Assembly: GCA_015056085.1 (NCBI GenBank) | Contig: SVHA01000009.1 | Span: forward strand, 1 to 62,905 | Reading direction: 5' to 3' | Length of the DNA stretch: 62,905 nucleotides | DNA from: Clostridiales bacterium | GTDB taxonomy: Bacteria > Bacillota > Clostridia > Christensenellales > Aristaeellaceae | Part shown: in pieces, positions 49,554-58,345 of the stretch | Layout: every line of letters starts with the position of its first letter | How positions within the stretch are numbered: position 1 is the first letter of the stretch | Translations under genes and position numbers: made by a program | The notes under the pieces: generated by a model | Database searches by the model: none | What the model was told of the DNA's origin: nothing | What the model saw: only the letters and a program-made list of their open reading frames with translations

Positions 49554-50810
49554 ATGCCGAACTTTTCTGTGCCGGACAAGGTGTTTTTGGATGCCTGCCG
49601 GCAGTTCCCCACGCCCTTTCACCTGTATGACGAACAGGGCATCCGCAACCGGGCAAGACTTCTAAATAAAGCCTTTTCCTGGTGCTGTGATTTTATGGAA
49701 TACTACGCCATCAAGGCGCTGCCCAACCCCGCCATCCTGCGCATCCTCAAGGAGGAAGGCTGCGGCGTGGACTGCTCCTCCGACACGGAACTGATGCTGG
49801 CCCGTGCCTGCGGTTTTTCCGGCAGGGAGATCATGTTCTCCGCCAATGCCATGCCCGAAGGCGAGTTTGACATGGCGCAGGAGCTGGGCGCCTACATCAA
49901 TCTGGATGACATCACCCATGTCGAAATTCTCAAGAACCACGGCGGTGTGCCGGAAACCGTCTCCATGCGGTATAATCCCGGCGGAGACTTCTGCATCGGC
50001 ACGGAGATCATGGGCAATCCCGGCGACGCCAAGTTCGGCTGCACCTATGATCAGCTGGTGGAGGGCTTCACGGCCCTGAAGGCCCTGGGCGCCCGGAAGT
50101 TCGGCATCCATGCCTTCCTGTCCAGCAACAACACCGATAACGGTTATTATCCCGCCCTGGCGAAGATTCTCTTCACCACCGCCAGGGACATCGCCCGGGA
50201 AACGGGCCTGGAACTGGCCTTTATCAACCTCTCCGGCGGCGTGGGCATTCCCTATCACCCCGATGACGAGGAAACGGACATCATGAAAGTGGGACAGGAT
50301 GTGCGCCAGGCCTATGAAGCAGTCTTCCCTCAGGGCGGCGTGGCCATCAAGGCGGAACTGGGCCGGTGGATGACCGGGCCGGAAGGCTGGCTGGTGACCA
50401 AGGCCATCCACCACAAGGACACCTACAAGCACTATATCGGCGTGGACGCCTGCGCGGCGGACCTGATGCGCCCCGCCATGTATGGGGCGTACCATCATAT
50501 CACCGTGTGCGGAAAGGGCGAAGTCCCCTGCGACCACTGCTATGACATGACCGGCAGCCTGTGCGAGAACAACGACAAGTTCTGCGTGGACAGGATGCTG
50601 CCCGCCATCGAAAAGGGCGATATCGTGGTGATTCACGATACCGGCGCCCACGGTCACGCCATGGGCTACAACTACAACGGTCGCCTGCGCTCTGCGGAGG
50701 TGCTCCTGTGCCGGGACGGCTCCTTCCGGCTGATTCGCCGGGGGGAATCCATCAGGGATTACTTCGCCACGCTGGACGTGGACGAGGATTTCCACAAATT
50801 CTGCCCCTGA
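49554..50810 (+). CDS. lysA: diaminopimelate decarboxylase-like PLP enzyme
   Basis: A 418-residue fold III PLP decarboxylase of the LysA/ornithine-decarboxylase superfamily. YYAIKALPNP carries the PLP lysine and VDCSSDTELMLARACGF follows. NLSGGVGIPYHPDDE binds the phosphate, and ELGRWMTGPEGWLV is the E-x-G-R motif. HDTGAHGHAMGYNYNGRLR ends the active site. The usual CESGD motif reads CENNDKF. This variant is seen in many clostridial proteins annotated as LysA, so the substrate is less certain; meso-diaminopimelate is most likely. GAAGCGGAGAT precedes ATG 49554. It is monocistronic, without other lysine genes nearby. Confidence 0.85.
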   Translation: MPNFSVPDKVFLDACRQFPTPFHLYDEQGIRNRARLLNKAFSWCCDFMEYYAIKALPNPAILRILKEEGCGVDCSSDTELMLARACGFSGREIMFSANAMPEGEFDMAQELGAYINLDDITHVEILKNHGGVPETVSMRYNPGGDFCIGTEIMGNPGDAKFGCTYDQLVEGFTALKALGARKFGIHAFLSSNNTDNGYYPALAKILFTTARDIARETGLELAFINLSGGVGIPYHPDDEETDIMKVGQDVRQAYEAVFPQGGVAIKAELGRWMTGPEGWLVTKAIHHKDTYKHYIGVDACAADLMRPAMYGAYHHITVCGKGEVPCDHCYDMTGSLCENNDKFCVDRMLPAIEKGDIVVIHDTGAHGHAMGYNYNGRLRSAEVLLCRDGSFRLIRRGESIRDYFATLDVDEDFHKFCP

Positions 50811-50820
50811 CGGCCCCCGT

Positions 50821-50849
50821 TTGCATTATCAGGCAAAATATGGTATGGT
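50821..50849 (+). promoter_or_regulatory. likely promoter of the O-antigen-ligase-like gene
   Basis: TTGCAT, a 17-base spacer, then TATGGT, 44 bases before the start. Confidence 0.55.
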
Positions 50850-50892
50850 ATCCCTGTCCCCCTGACTGAAAATACGGAAGGATGTGCTCCGT

Positions 50893-52473
50893 TTGCAGCG
50901 CATTGCGAAATCCTCCTGGCCCTCCTGGCTGGCGGCTCTCCCCAGCGTGCTCTGGCTGGCGCTGTTCCCCCTGTGGCACGATGAAACCGGCTACACCAAA
51001 ATCACCCATGCCAAGTGGTATGGTATGCAGGTGCTCACCGCCGCCACCATTGCCATTATTATCTGCACACTGCTGGCCATGCTGATTTTCAAACGGGGCA
51101 AGGAAATCCGCCTGCACCCCCTGCAGGGAATCGCCCTGGCCTATCTGGGCTGGCTGTGTATTTCGGCCTTTTACGGCTCCTGGAGCGATCACCTGAACAG
51201 TTCTGCTCAGCGGGCGGTGTTTTACGGCGCCGTCAGGTACGAGGGTCTGTTCACGCAAATCTGCTATGTGAATATCTTCCTGTTGTGCAGCTGCATACGG
51301 GCCAAGATGCCTCTTGTGCTGGGCATGGCGTCGGAAGGCATCATCATCTTCTTTATCATCATGATGCTGCAGTATTCCAAGTGGAACGTCTTCGAGCTGT
51401 TCCCGGGCAAACTGAGCGTCTACAAGAAGGAAGAATTCCAGGGCACCATGGGCAACATCGACATGATCAGCGCCTATTTGAGCCTGATTATGCCCGTTCT
51501 GCTGTCTTCCTATATTCTCAGGGGTCCGAAGCAGGGCGGCTGGCTGCATGTGCGTGCCGGCTGCCGTGCGGCACTGATTCTGCTGCTGATCGAAGTACAG
51601 AGCGGCATCATCGTGCTGATGCTGACGATGCTGGCGATTGGTTGCATGATGTGGTTCCGCCCGGAACTGCGCAGCCGCGGCGCACTGACGCTGTCGGCAT
51701 TGCTGTTTATGTTCTTCCTCAGGTGGATGGTGGCGCTGCCCTGGTATGATGGCGGCGAGCGCATCCAGCTGTTCTATCAGATGTCCTTCAAGAAGTGGGC
51801 GCTGCTGGCGGTGTCGCTGGCGGGATTCGTCGTGGCCTACCTGCTGAAAAAGCATCCCGGCAAGGCGTTCTCCGGCAAGATTCTGCTTGCCTTGGCTCTG
51901 GTGGCTGTGATAGCCGCAGGGTCGGTCATCGCCTTTGTGCCCATGCCCAAAAACTCCGCCCTGTGGGAAATGCAGGAAGTCCTCCATGGCCGGGCGAAGG
52001 ATTCCTTCGGCTCCGAGCGCATCGGCATCTGGCGCATGACGCTGGATATGTCCAAAGACAGCCTGCTCTTCGGCACTGGCCCGGATACCTTTGTGTTCGC
52101 CATGCGGGATTACATGGCCCGCACTTCCCAGCGGCTGCGCCAGAGCTTTGACAACCCCCACAACATCCTTCTGGCCATCCTCAGCGGCAGCGGCATTCCC
52201 GCCCTTGCGCTGTTTGTACTGCTGATTGCAGGCACGGTGTTCTGTGCCCTGCGCACCTGGCGCCGTGACCGCCGCTCCTTCGCCCTGCCGCTGATGCTGG
52301 GCGTGATGGGCTTCCTGATTCAGGGAATGTTTACCTTCAGCGTGTGTCTGGTCTCCCCCATGTTCTGGTGCGTGCTGGGCATGACGGTGTGCCAGCTGAG
52401 CAAAAAGAAGGACACGCCCGTGCTGCCGAAAGAGCCCCTTCCCGAAGAAACCGACGCCATCCCCGCCGTCTGA
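50893..52473 (+). CDS. O-antigen ligase / Wzy-like membrane protein
   Basis: A roughly 526-residue protein with about twelve hydrophobic segments and a larger outside loop (about 360-430) before the last group. The loop holds SERIGIWRMTLDM, LLFGTGPDTF and FDNPHNILL, with the Arg, Gly-x-Gly and conserved His expected of the WaaL/Wzy (PF04932) family. These enzymes join or polymerise undecaprenyl-linked glycans. There is no ATG at the right place. The frame can start at GTG 50884, but GGAAGGA would then be only one base away, so TTG 50893 is preferred. The DUF975 gene follows by 41 bases. Confidence 0.88.
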   Translation: MQRIAKSSWPSWLAALPSVLWLALFPLWHDETGYTKITHAKWYGMQVLTAATIAIIICTLLAMLIFKRGKEIRLHPLQGIALAYLGWLCISAFYGSWSDHLNSSAQRAVFYGAVRYEGLFTQICYVNIFLLCSCIRAKMPLVLGMASEGIIIFFIIMMLQYSKWNVFELFPGKLSVYKKEEFQGTMGNIDMISAYLSLIMPVLLSSYILRGPKQGGWLHVRAGCRAALILLLIEVQSGIIVLMLTMLAIGCMMWFRPELRSRGALTLSALLFMFFLRWMVALPWYDGGERIQLFYQMSFKKWALLAVSLAGFVVAYLLKKHPGKAFSGKILLALALVAVIAAGSVIAFVPMPKNSALWEMQEVLHGRAKDSFGSERIGIWRMTLDMSKDSLLFGTGPDTFVFAMRDYMARTSQRLRQSFDNPHNILLAILSGSGIPALALFVLLIAGTVFCALRTWRRDRRSFALPLMLGVMGFLIQGMFTFSVCLVSPMFWCVLGMTVCQLSKKKDTPVLPKEPLPEETDAIPAV

Positions 52474-52514
52474 TCCCTGTTTATCGCTCACCGACCCATG
52501 TAAGGAGAAAACCC

Positions 52515-53465
52515 ATGTCCAAGCGTTATGTCAAACCCCTGAAAGCCAATTATATCCTCAAAGGCGAATCTGCCCGGCTGCTGCGGTCGAATCGCCCCGT
52601 CGTGCTGATGATGATCTTCATTACGGTGCTGCCCTCCCTGCTGGTGTCGGTGGCATCGACTTTGACGGGCGCCAGCACCGCAAACTACCTGATGAACCTG
52701 ATGCAGGACGCCACCTCCGTGCTCTACACCGGCACGCCCCAGGAGGCCATGGAGGCCATGAGCCTGTACATGCAGGAAAAGGGCTGGATTGAGCCGGTGC
52801 TCAACGTGATTGCCTCGCTGATTCAGCCGGTGCTGTCCGTGGGCGTGTTCTTCGGCATCCTGACCATGCTGCGCACCGGCGCCACGGAACTGCCCGTGAT
52901 GTTTCAGCGCCTGCGCTATTGGGGCAAGGCCATTGGCGTGTCCGTGCTGACGGCGCTGAAGGTGCTGCTCTGGAGCCTGCCCGGCATCGCCGTGTCCCTG
53001 ATTGCACCCCTGATGATGGTGATTTCCGCCGCAAACGGCGGCGCCGTCAGCGAAGGACTGCTCACCGCCACGCCCCTGCTCTCCACTGCCGGCATGGCGC
53101 TGACGGCCATTCTGGCCGCCATGGCAAACTACCGCTACGCCATGGGCCTGTACATCCTGGCCGACAAGCCGGAAACCGGCGTGGTGGCCTGCATCCGCCA
53201 GAGCAAGCAGATGATGTACGGCGCCAAGATGCAGCTGTTCACCCTGGAACTGGGCTATCACCTGTGGACGTACCTGGCTGTGATGGCCTCCGGCATCTTC
53301 GGCGGCGTGCTGGGCTCCACGGTGTCCATGGCGGCGCAGCTGTTCATCAACGTCAACCGCTATTCCGCCGTGTGCAACTTCTATCTGGCGCAGAATGGCG
53401 AAAACCCCAAGGACGTTTCCGCCGTGCCCATGAACGAAGACAAGCAGGAAGACCTGACGGACTAA
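52515..53465 (+). CDS. DUF975 family membrane protein
   Basis: A 316-residue integral membrane protein with about six hydrophobic segments. The N-terminus SKRYVKPLKANYILKGESAR, the late GLYILADKPETGVVACIRQS and the following KQMMYGAKMQLFTLELGY match the DUF975 family, in which a signature x-S-x-x-M-M-x-G-x-K-x-x-x-F-x-L-x-L is found. Function is unknown. TAAGGAGAAAACCC precedes ATG 52515. It is likely co-transcribed with the O-antigen-ligase-like gene, so a role at the cell envelope is plausible. Confidence 0.85.
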   Translation: MSKRYVKPLKANYILKGESARLLRSNRPVVLMMIFITVLPSLLVSVASTLTGASTANYLMNLMQDATSVLYTGTPQEAMEAMSLYMQEKGWIEPVLNVIASLIQPVLSVGVFFGILTMLRTGATELPVMFQRLRYWGKAIGVSVLTALKVLLWSLPGIAVSLIAPLMMVISAANGGAVSEGLLTATPLLSTAGMALTAILAAMANYRYAMGLYILADKPETGVVACIRQSKQMMYGAKMQLFTLELGYHLWTYLAVMASGIFGGVLGSTVSMAAQLFINVNRYSAVCNFYLAQNGENPKDVSAVPMNEDKQEDLTD

Positions 53466-53481
53466 CCTCACTCCAAAAATC

Positions 53482-53532
53482 AAAACACCCACCGGCTTTC
53501 AGGGCGTTGCCCCAAGGCCGGTGGGTTTTGCG
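53482..53532. terminator. bidirectional terminator
   Basis: CACCCACCGGC and GCCGGTGGG arms with a small inner stem, AAAATCAAAA on the left and TTTTGCG on the right, between convergent genes. Confidence 0.85.
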
Positions 53533-53538
53533 TTGTGG

Positions 53539-54162
53539 TTACAGCCGGTCCAGATAAGGGATGGAAGTCGCGGCGGAGGAAGGGTCGTTCTTTCGGATGA
53601 GAAGAATATCGCCGGTGGCGGCGTCCAGTTCCACCACGCCGGAGAAGGGCGGTGACACGCCCTGCACGCCCAGCGCCGGCCAGAAAATCACCCGCCACAC
53701 GCCTTTCCCCTCCCGGGGGAAGAAGGACAGGTACACGCAGGCCGTCTTGCCGTCCAGCCAGGGTTCATCAATGGCGTATTCCTTTTCCACATAGACGGTG
53801 GCGATGGAAACGGCCTCTTCAGGGGACAAATCCCCCTCTCCGGGCAGGCAGAACTGCATCTCCAGCACCTTGCCCAGCCTTGCGGAATACACGCCCAGGT
53901 CGATGTCGGTCAGCGCACCTTCCATGGCGTGAAGGGCGGTGTATACCTCGGCTTTCTCCGTGTAATCCAGCCGGAAGAAGGCGCCCGCCCAGTCATCTGC
54001 CCAGGAAAGGAATGCTTCCGCCGAGCCGTCTCTTCCTTCAAAGGCGGCGGTGAACTGTCCGGCGGTAAACCGGGGCTGATGGGTTTCCTGTTGTGCCGCC
54101 GCCGGAGAAATCAGCAGCGCTATCGTCGTTATCAGGGAAAGGGTTTTGCAGATGGGTTTCAT
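53539..54162 (-). CDS. secreted protein, possibly PepSY-like
   Basis: A 207-residue exported protein. The signal peptide MKPICKTLSLITTIALLISP ends at AAAQQ. The mature part includes SPEEAVSIATVYVEKEYAID and later VWRVIFWPALGVQGV, then GVVELDAATGDILLIRKNDP. The order of an A-x-x-I-A helix, W-x-V strand and V-x-x-D-A-x-T-G-x-I-L strand is that of PepSY-type inhibitor or sensor domains. ATG 54162 is preferred over ATG 54168, because the latter touches AAGGAGGG. It diverges from argS. Confidence 0.78.
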   Translation of the reverse strand: MKPICKTLSLITTIALLISPAAAQQETHQPRFTAGQFTAAFEGRDGSAEAFLSWADDWAGAFFRLDYTEKAEVYTALHAMEGALTDIDLGVYSARLGKVLEMQFCLPGEGDLSPEEAVSIATVYVEKEYAIDEPWLDGKTACVYLSFFPREGKGVWRVIFWPALGVQGVSPPFSGVVELDAATGDILLIRKNDPSSAATSIPYLDRL

Positions 54163-54244
54163 TTCCATCCCTCCTTTGACAATCAAACGCCCGCAAAAGC
54201 GGATTTCCTTCCACAAAAGTTGTAAAAAATTGCGACGGTGCGCC

Positions 54245-54273
54245 TTGCAAGGGGGTGGCGCTTGTGGTATGAT
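54245..54273 (+). promoter_or_regulatory. promoter of argS
   Basis: TTGCAA, a 17-base spacer, then TATGAT, 47 bases before the start. Confidence 0.8.
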
Positions 54274-54320
54274 GTATTTGTATATCTATGCACTTGTGCC
54301 GACCAAAGGAGTTTTCAGAT

Positions 54321-56039
54321 ATGGACATGATGACCCGCATTGCTACCCTGACTGCCCAGACGCTGGCCAACGCCTGGCCCGAAGCCGCCGGTCTGCCCGA
54401 CGCCGGGGAAATCCGCGGCCTGCTGGCTGTTCCGCCGGATCCCGCCATGGGCGATTACGCCTTCCCCGTGTTCCGCCTGGCCAAGGTGCTGCGCATGGGC
54501 CCGCCTGTGATCGCCCAGAAGCTGGCTGCTGCCTGGCAGCATGGCGACGTGGCCCGAGTGGAAGCCGTCAACGGCTACATGAACTTCTTCCTCAACCGCA
54601 ATAACTTTGCAAGGGAAACCCTGCAGGCGGTGCTGTCCGCCGGGGAAAGCTACGGCTCCTCCGACATGGGCAAGGGCAAGAAGATCTGCCTGGACTATTC
54701 CTCCATCAACATCGCCAAGCGCTTCCACATCGGCCATCTGTCCACCACCATGCTGGGCCACAGCCTCAAGCGCATTTATGACCACCTGGGCTACACCACC
54801 GTGGGCATCAACCACCTGGGCGACTGGGGCACCCAGTTCGGCAAGATGGTGGCTGCCTACAAACTGTGGGGCAACAAAGAAGAAGTGGAAAAGGGCGGCG
54901 TGGACGCCATGGTGGCGCTGTATGTCCGCTTTGACCAGGAAGCCCAGAAGGACGAGTCTCTCAATGATCTGGGCCGTGCCTGGTTCAAGAAGATCGAGGA
55001 CGGCGACGAGGAAGCCCTGTCCATCTTCAACTGGTTTAAGTCCGTCACCCTCAAGGACGCCGAGCGGGTCTATGATATGCTGGGCGTGAAGTTTGATTCC
55101 TACGCCGGCGAGAGTTTCTACAACGACAAGATGGACCGCGTGGTGGAAGAACTTCGGGCGAAGAACCTGCTGGTGGAATCCCAGGGCGCACAGGTGGTGG
55201 ATCTGGAAGCGTACAATATGCCTCCCTGCATCATCCTGCGCTCTGACGGCGCCACCCTTTACGCCACCCGTGATCTGGCGGCGGCGCTGTACCGCAAGGA
55301 CACTTATGACTTCGAAAAGTGCCTGTATGTGGTGGCTTATCAGCAGGATCTGCACTTCCGGCAGATTTTCAAGGTGCTGGAACTGATGGGCTACGACTGG
55401 GCCGCCAACATGAAGCACGTGGCCTTCGGCATGGTGTCCTATGAGGGTCAGGCGCTGTCCACCCGCAAGGGCCATGTGGTGTATCTGGATGACCTGCTGC
55501 GTCAGGCCCAGGAGAAGGCGCTGGCCATCATCAACGAAAAGTCCCCCAACCTGGAAAATAAGGAAGACGTGGCCCGTCAGGTGGGCATTGGCGCCGTGGT
55601 GTACACGGACTTGTCCAACGGCCGCATCAAGGATATTGACTTCTGCTGGGATCGTGCCCTCAACTTTGACGGCGAGACCGGCCCCTATGTGCAGTACACC
55701 CACGCCCGCTGCTGCTCCGTGCTGCGCAAGGCGGCGGACGTCAACCTTCCCGAAATGGACATCGCTGCCCTGGAGGACGATGAGGCCCAGCACCTGCTGC
55801 GGCTGATCAGCCGTTTCCCCGATGTGGTGAAGGAAGCCGGCGAAAAGTACGAGCCGTCCATGATTACCCGTGCCGTAACCGACATCGCCCAGGGCTACAA
55901 CAAGTTCTATTATGAGCATCGTATTCTGGATGAAAATCCCGCGTATGCTGCTGCCCGCGTTGCGCTGACTCAGGCGGTGAAGAATGTGATCAAGATTGGT
56001 CTGTTCCTCATTGGTATCGAGGCGCCCGAAAGGATGTAA
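54321..56039 (+). CDS. argS: arginyl-tRNA synthetase
   Basis: A 572-residue class I aminoacyl-tRNA synthetase. The N-terminal add-1 domain runs to about 115. The HIGH motif is seen in FHIGHLSTTML, followed by NHLGDWGTQFGKM. The KMSKS region is replaced by LSTRKG, as in most ArgRS. The anticodon-binding DALR domain follows, with GPYVQYTHARCCSVLRKA and AQGYNKFYYEHRIL near the end. The last residues deviate from the usual P-E-R-M ending only slightly (EAPERM). AAGGAG lies nine bases before ATG 54321. The TAA stop touches CCAGGGGCC of island 4. Confidence 0.97.
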   Translation: MDMMTRIATLTAQTLANAWPEAAGLPDAGEIRGLLAVPPDPAMGDYAFPVFRLAKVLRMGPPVIAQKLAAAWQHGDVARVEAVNGYMNFFLNRNNFARETLQAVLSAGESYGSSDMGKGKKICLDYSSINIAKRFHIGHLSTTMLGHSLKRIYDHLGYTTVGINHLGDWGTQFGKMVAAYKLWGNKEEVEKGGVDAMVALYVRFDQEAQKDESLNDLGRAWFKKIEDGDEEALSIFNWFKSVTLKDAERVYDMLGVKFDSYAGESFYNDKMDRVVEELRAKNLLVESQGAQVVDLEAYNMPPCIILRSDGATLYATRDLAAALYRKDTYDFEKCLYVVAYQQDLHFRQIFKVLELMGYDWAANMKHVAFGMVSYEGQALSTRKGHVVYLDDLLRQAQEKALAIINEKSPNLENKEDVARQVGIGAVVYTDLSNGRIKDIDFCWDRALNFDGETGPYVQYTHARCCSVLRKAADVNLPEMDIAALEDDEAQHLLRLISRFPDVVKEAGEKYEPSMITRAVTDIAQGYNKFYYEHRILDENPAYAAARVALTQAVKNVIKIGLFLIGIEAPERM

Positions 56040-56174
56040 CCAGGGGCCAAAGGGCGGCGCCCTCTGGACTCCCTGCAGGGGCTCCGCCCCTGCACCAAAG
56101 GGCTTTGCCCTTTGGAATCCCACCAGGGGCGCCGCCCCTGGACCCCGCAAGGGTCTTCGACCCTTGACCCATTA

Positions 56175-56213
56175 CCCGGAAATCCTGACGGATTTCCGGG
56201 GTGTTCTTGTTTT
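56175..56213 (+). terminator. terminator cap of island 4, plus arm
   Basis: CCCGGAAATCC and GGATTTCCGGG arms with a TGAC loop, then GTGTTCTTGTTTT. Confidence 0.78.
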
Positions 56214-56542
56214 GGGTAGACTTATGGATTGGGCTTGTCTTTACCGGAGCAACCAGGGGGCTTTCCGATCGCCCCCTGGACCCCTTCGGTCTGCACCCCT
56301 ACTTACTGTTTTGAGCAAGCAACAAAGGAAAAACTGTTCCTCCAACAACCAGTCTAATACCCCTTCATCCGGAGGGGCGCCGAAGGTTTCCAAAGGAAAC
56401 TTAATTTGTTTATTAAGGGAACGAATTTCCTTCCTTTGTTTAGTCCTACTTTCAAAGGAGCGGACCGAAGGGGTCCAGGGGGCGATCGGAAAGCCCCCTG
56501 GTTCTTACACAAAAGACAAGATAGATAAAGAGTACTACTCCA

Positions 56543-56577
56543 AAATAAAACATCCCCCGAAGGCTCTGCCTTCGGGG
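56543..56577 (-). terminator. terminator cap of island 4, minus arm
   Basis: On the minus strand, CCCCGAAGGC and GCCTTCGGGG arms with a short loop, then GATGTTTTATTTTGG. This is the third kind of cap in the family. Confidence 0.8.
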
Positions 56578-56764
56578 TAATGGGTCAAGGGTCGAAGACC
56601 CTTGCGGGGGTGTCGGGGGCAGCGCCCCCAACTGGGTTTCCAAAGGGCAAAGCCCTTTGGCGGGGGCGTCGGGGGCAGGGCCCCCGACCGGGGTGCAGGG
56701 GCGGCGCCCCTGCCGGGGTGTGGGGCGGAGCCCCACAAAGGGGGTCCAGGGGCGGAGCCCCTGG

Positions 56765-58096
56765 TCACTCCTCCGTGCGATCGGCGGGCATGACGTAATC
56801 TTCGGGCAGAAGGGCCATGGCGGCGTCGGAATACACCAGAGAGGCTTCCTTCATCCAGGCGGTCATCTTTTCCACAAAGACGTCGTTTTCCTTGGTGGCC
56901 AGCAGCTCGGCATACAGGGTGTTGCGTACTTCGGTGGTCATTTCAACGGCGCCTGAGGGAATATCCCGGGTATAGTGGATCAGATGCACACCGTACATAC
57001 CCACCACAGGCTCGGACACCTGGCCCACTTCGGTGACGGAGAAAGCGCCCTTGACAAAGGCGGGATCCCACATGATGGAGTCCAGATGTACGGGATAGCC
57101 GTTCTGCAGAGTGTCGGGGTCGCTCATGCCGGGGTCGGTGTTGTAGATGGCGATCAGGTCAGCAAAGGGCGTGCCGTTGTTGACTTGATCCATGATGGTA
57201 TCAATGGTAGGCTGAACGGAAGCGATAATGGCGTCATAAGCGGCGTCCACATCCGCCTGGGTCACCACGTCTTCGGGCACATCGGTGCCGGACACGGCTT
57301 CTTCGGATTCAGCCTCATCCAGAGATTCTTCCAGACGGGCCTGCAGGTTTTCATAGGTCTCCAGCAGAGCGGCATCCACATCCAGCAGGATGTGGGTCAC
57401 GCCACGATAGCCGGCGGGGGTGAAGTAGGCGGTCTGGCCGTAATACTGGGTCATGTACTCATAGGTGCCAATATCGTTTTCATAGGCGGACTGGTCTTCA
57501 GACACACGGGTGTTGAACTCAGCGGTGATTTCATCTTCGGTCACCACCACGTCCTTGACCATTTCGGCTTCCACACGGTCATACTTGGCGCCGGCCAGAG
57601 CATCCTCCAGCAGCACTTCCTCGGTGTAGCCCATGGACTCCAGCAGCGCCAGAATGGACACGCGGGCGTCAGCGATTTCCTGCTCGGTGGATTCAGCGGT
57701 CACGCCGCCGTAGTATTCCATGTACAGATTGACGATCTCTTCCCACTGGCTGGCAACTTCCGCCTTCACCTGGGCCATCTCGTCATCGCTGATCTGATCC
57801 ACGCCCATAGTGATGGCCTGCTGATCCAGAATGGCATACTGGATGGCGGTTTCCAGGGCGATGACGTTCAGCTGAGCGGCAATGCCCGCTTCCGTCACGT
57901 CATAGCCGTACTGGGAATAGTAATTCTGAAGGCTGTACAGGTACAGATCGAAGTCCTCCCGGGTGACGGGCGTGCCGTTGACCAGCACCAGCACCTCGTT
58001 GGGATCGGCAGCGGCATCTTCCGCATGGGAGAGCACAGGAGCCAGGCACATCATCAGCGCCATCACGATGCCGAGGATTCGGGTGAACATTTTCAT
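56765..58096 (-). CDS. secreted PrsA-like peptidyl-prolyl isomerase (foldase)
   Basis: A 443-residue exported protein. The signal peptide MKMFTRILGIVMALMMCLAP ends at SHAEDAA. A SurA/PrsA-type chaperone N-domain follows (about 35-190, with VLVLVNGTPVTREDFDLYLY). The parvulin PPIase domain is in two pieces: YRGVTHILLDVDAALLETYE, then an acidic insertion, then PFADLIAIYNTDPGMSD ... VGQVSEPVVGMYGVHLIHY. The C-terminal helix bundle closes the chaperone cradle. A lipobox is not evident, unlike B. subtilis PrsA. The protein is strongly acidic. AAGGAAAG precedes ATG 58096. The GAG-TGA end abuts island 4. Confidence 0.9.
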   Translation of the reverse strand: MKMFTRILGIVMALMMCLAPVLSHAEDAAADPNEVLVLVNGTPVTREDFDLYLYSLQNYYSQYGYDVTEAGIAAQLNVIALETAIQYAILDQQAITMGVDQISDDEMAQVKAEVASQWEEIVNLYMEYYGGVTAESTEQEIADARVSILALLESMGYTEEVLLEDALAGAKYDRVEAEMVKDVVVTEDEITAEFNTRVSEDQSAYENDIGTYEYMTQYYGQTAYFTPAGYRGVTHILLDVDAALLETYENLQARLEESLDEAESEEAVSGTDVPEDVVTQADVDAAYDAIIASVQPTIDTIMDQVNNGTPFADLIAIYNTDPGMSDPDTLQNGYPVHLDSIMWDPAFVKGAFSVTEVGQVSEPVVGMYGVHLIHYTRDIPSGAVEMTTEVRNTLYAELLATKENDVFVEKMTAWMKEASLVYSDAAMALLPEDYVMPADRTEE

Positions 58097-58141
58097 AGGG
58101 TATTCTTCCTTTCCTTGCCTGCTGATGCAGGCGCTGATTGT

Positions 58142-58170
58142 ATTATGCCATATTTTCAAACTCTTTGCAA
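58142..58170 (-). promoter_or_regulatory. promoter of the PrsA-like gene
   Basis: On the minus strand, TTGCAA, a 17-base spacer, then CATAAT, 45 bases before the start. Confidence 0.65.
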
Positions 58171-58233
58171 TGGAAATGGCGAAAAGTAACAGACCTTTCA
58201 CAATTTGCCGCACCGCAGATGGCCCTGAAACGA

Positions 58234-58262
58234 TTGACGCAGCGCCGGGGGTGTGGTATGCT
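58234..58262 (+). promoter_or_regulatory. promoter of the hydrolase gene
   Basis: TTGACG, a 17-base spacer, then TATGCT, 83 bases before the start codon. Confidence 0.65.
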
Positions 58263-58345
58263 GATATCAGCACGAAAGAGGGCAGATGTATACGAAAAAA
58301 CAGAAGCATTGCACATTTTGGACCATACAGAAAGGAGCCGTTTTC

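Larger units (their letters stand above)
56040..56764. repeat. intergenic hairpin island 4 (two opposed arms)
   Basis: This 725-base region lies between the convergent argS and PrsA-like genes. The plus arm begins at the argS stop with a CCAGGGGC piece merged into an AAAGGGC unit, then GCAGGGGC, CCAAAGGGC and CCAGGGGC units. It ends with CGCAAGGGTC and a cap at 56175-56213. The minus arm begins at the PrsA stop codon with CCAGGGGC, TGTGGGGC, GCAGGGGC and GTCGGGGGC units and ends in a third cap type at 56543-56577. Outer blocks with CCGATCG lie at about 56247-56290 and 56461-56503. The part from 56290 to 56460 is A+T-richer filler with no gene. Confidence 0.9.
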
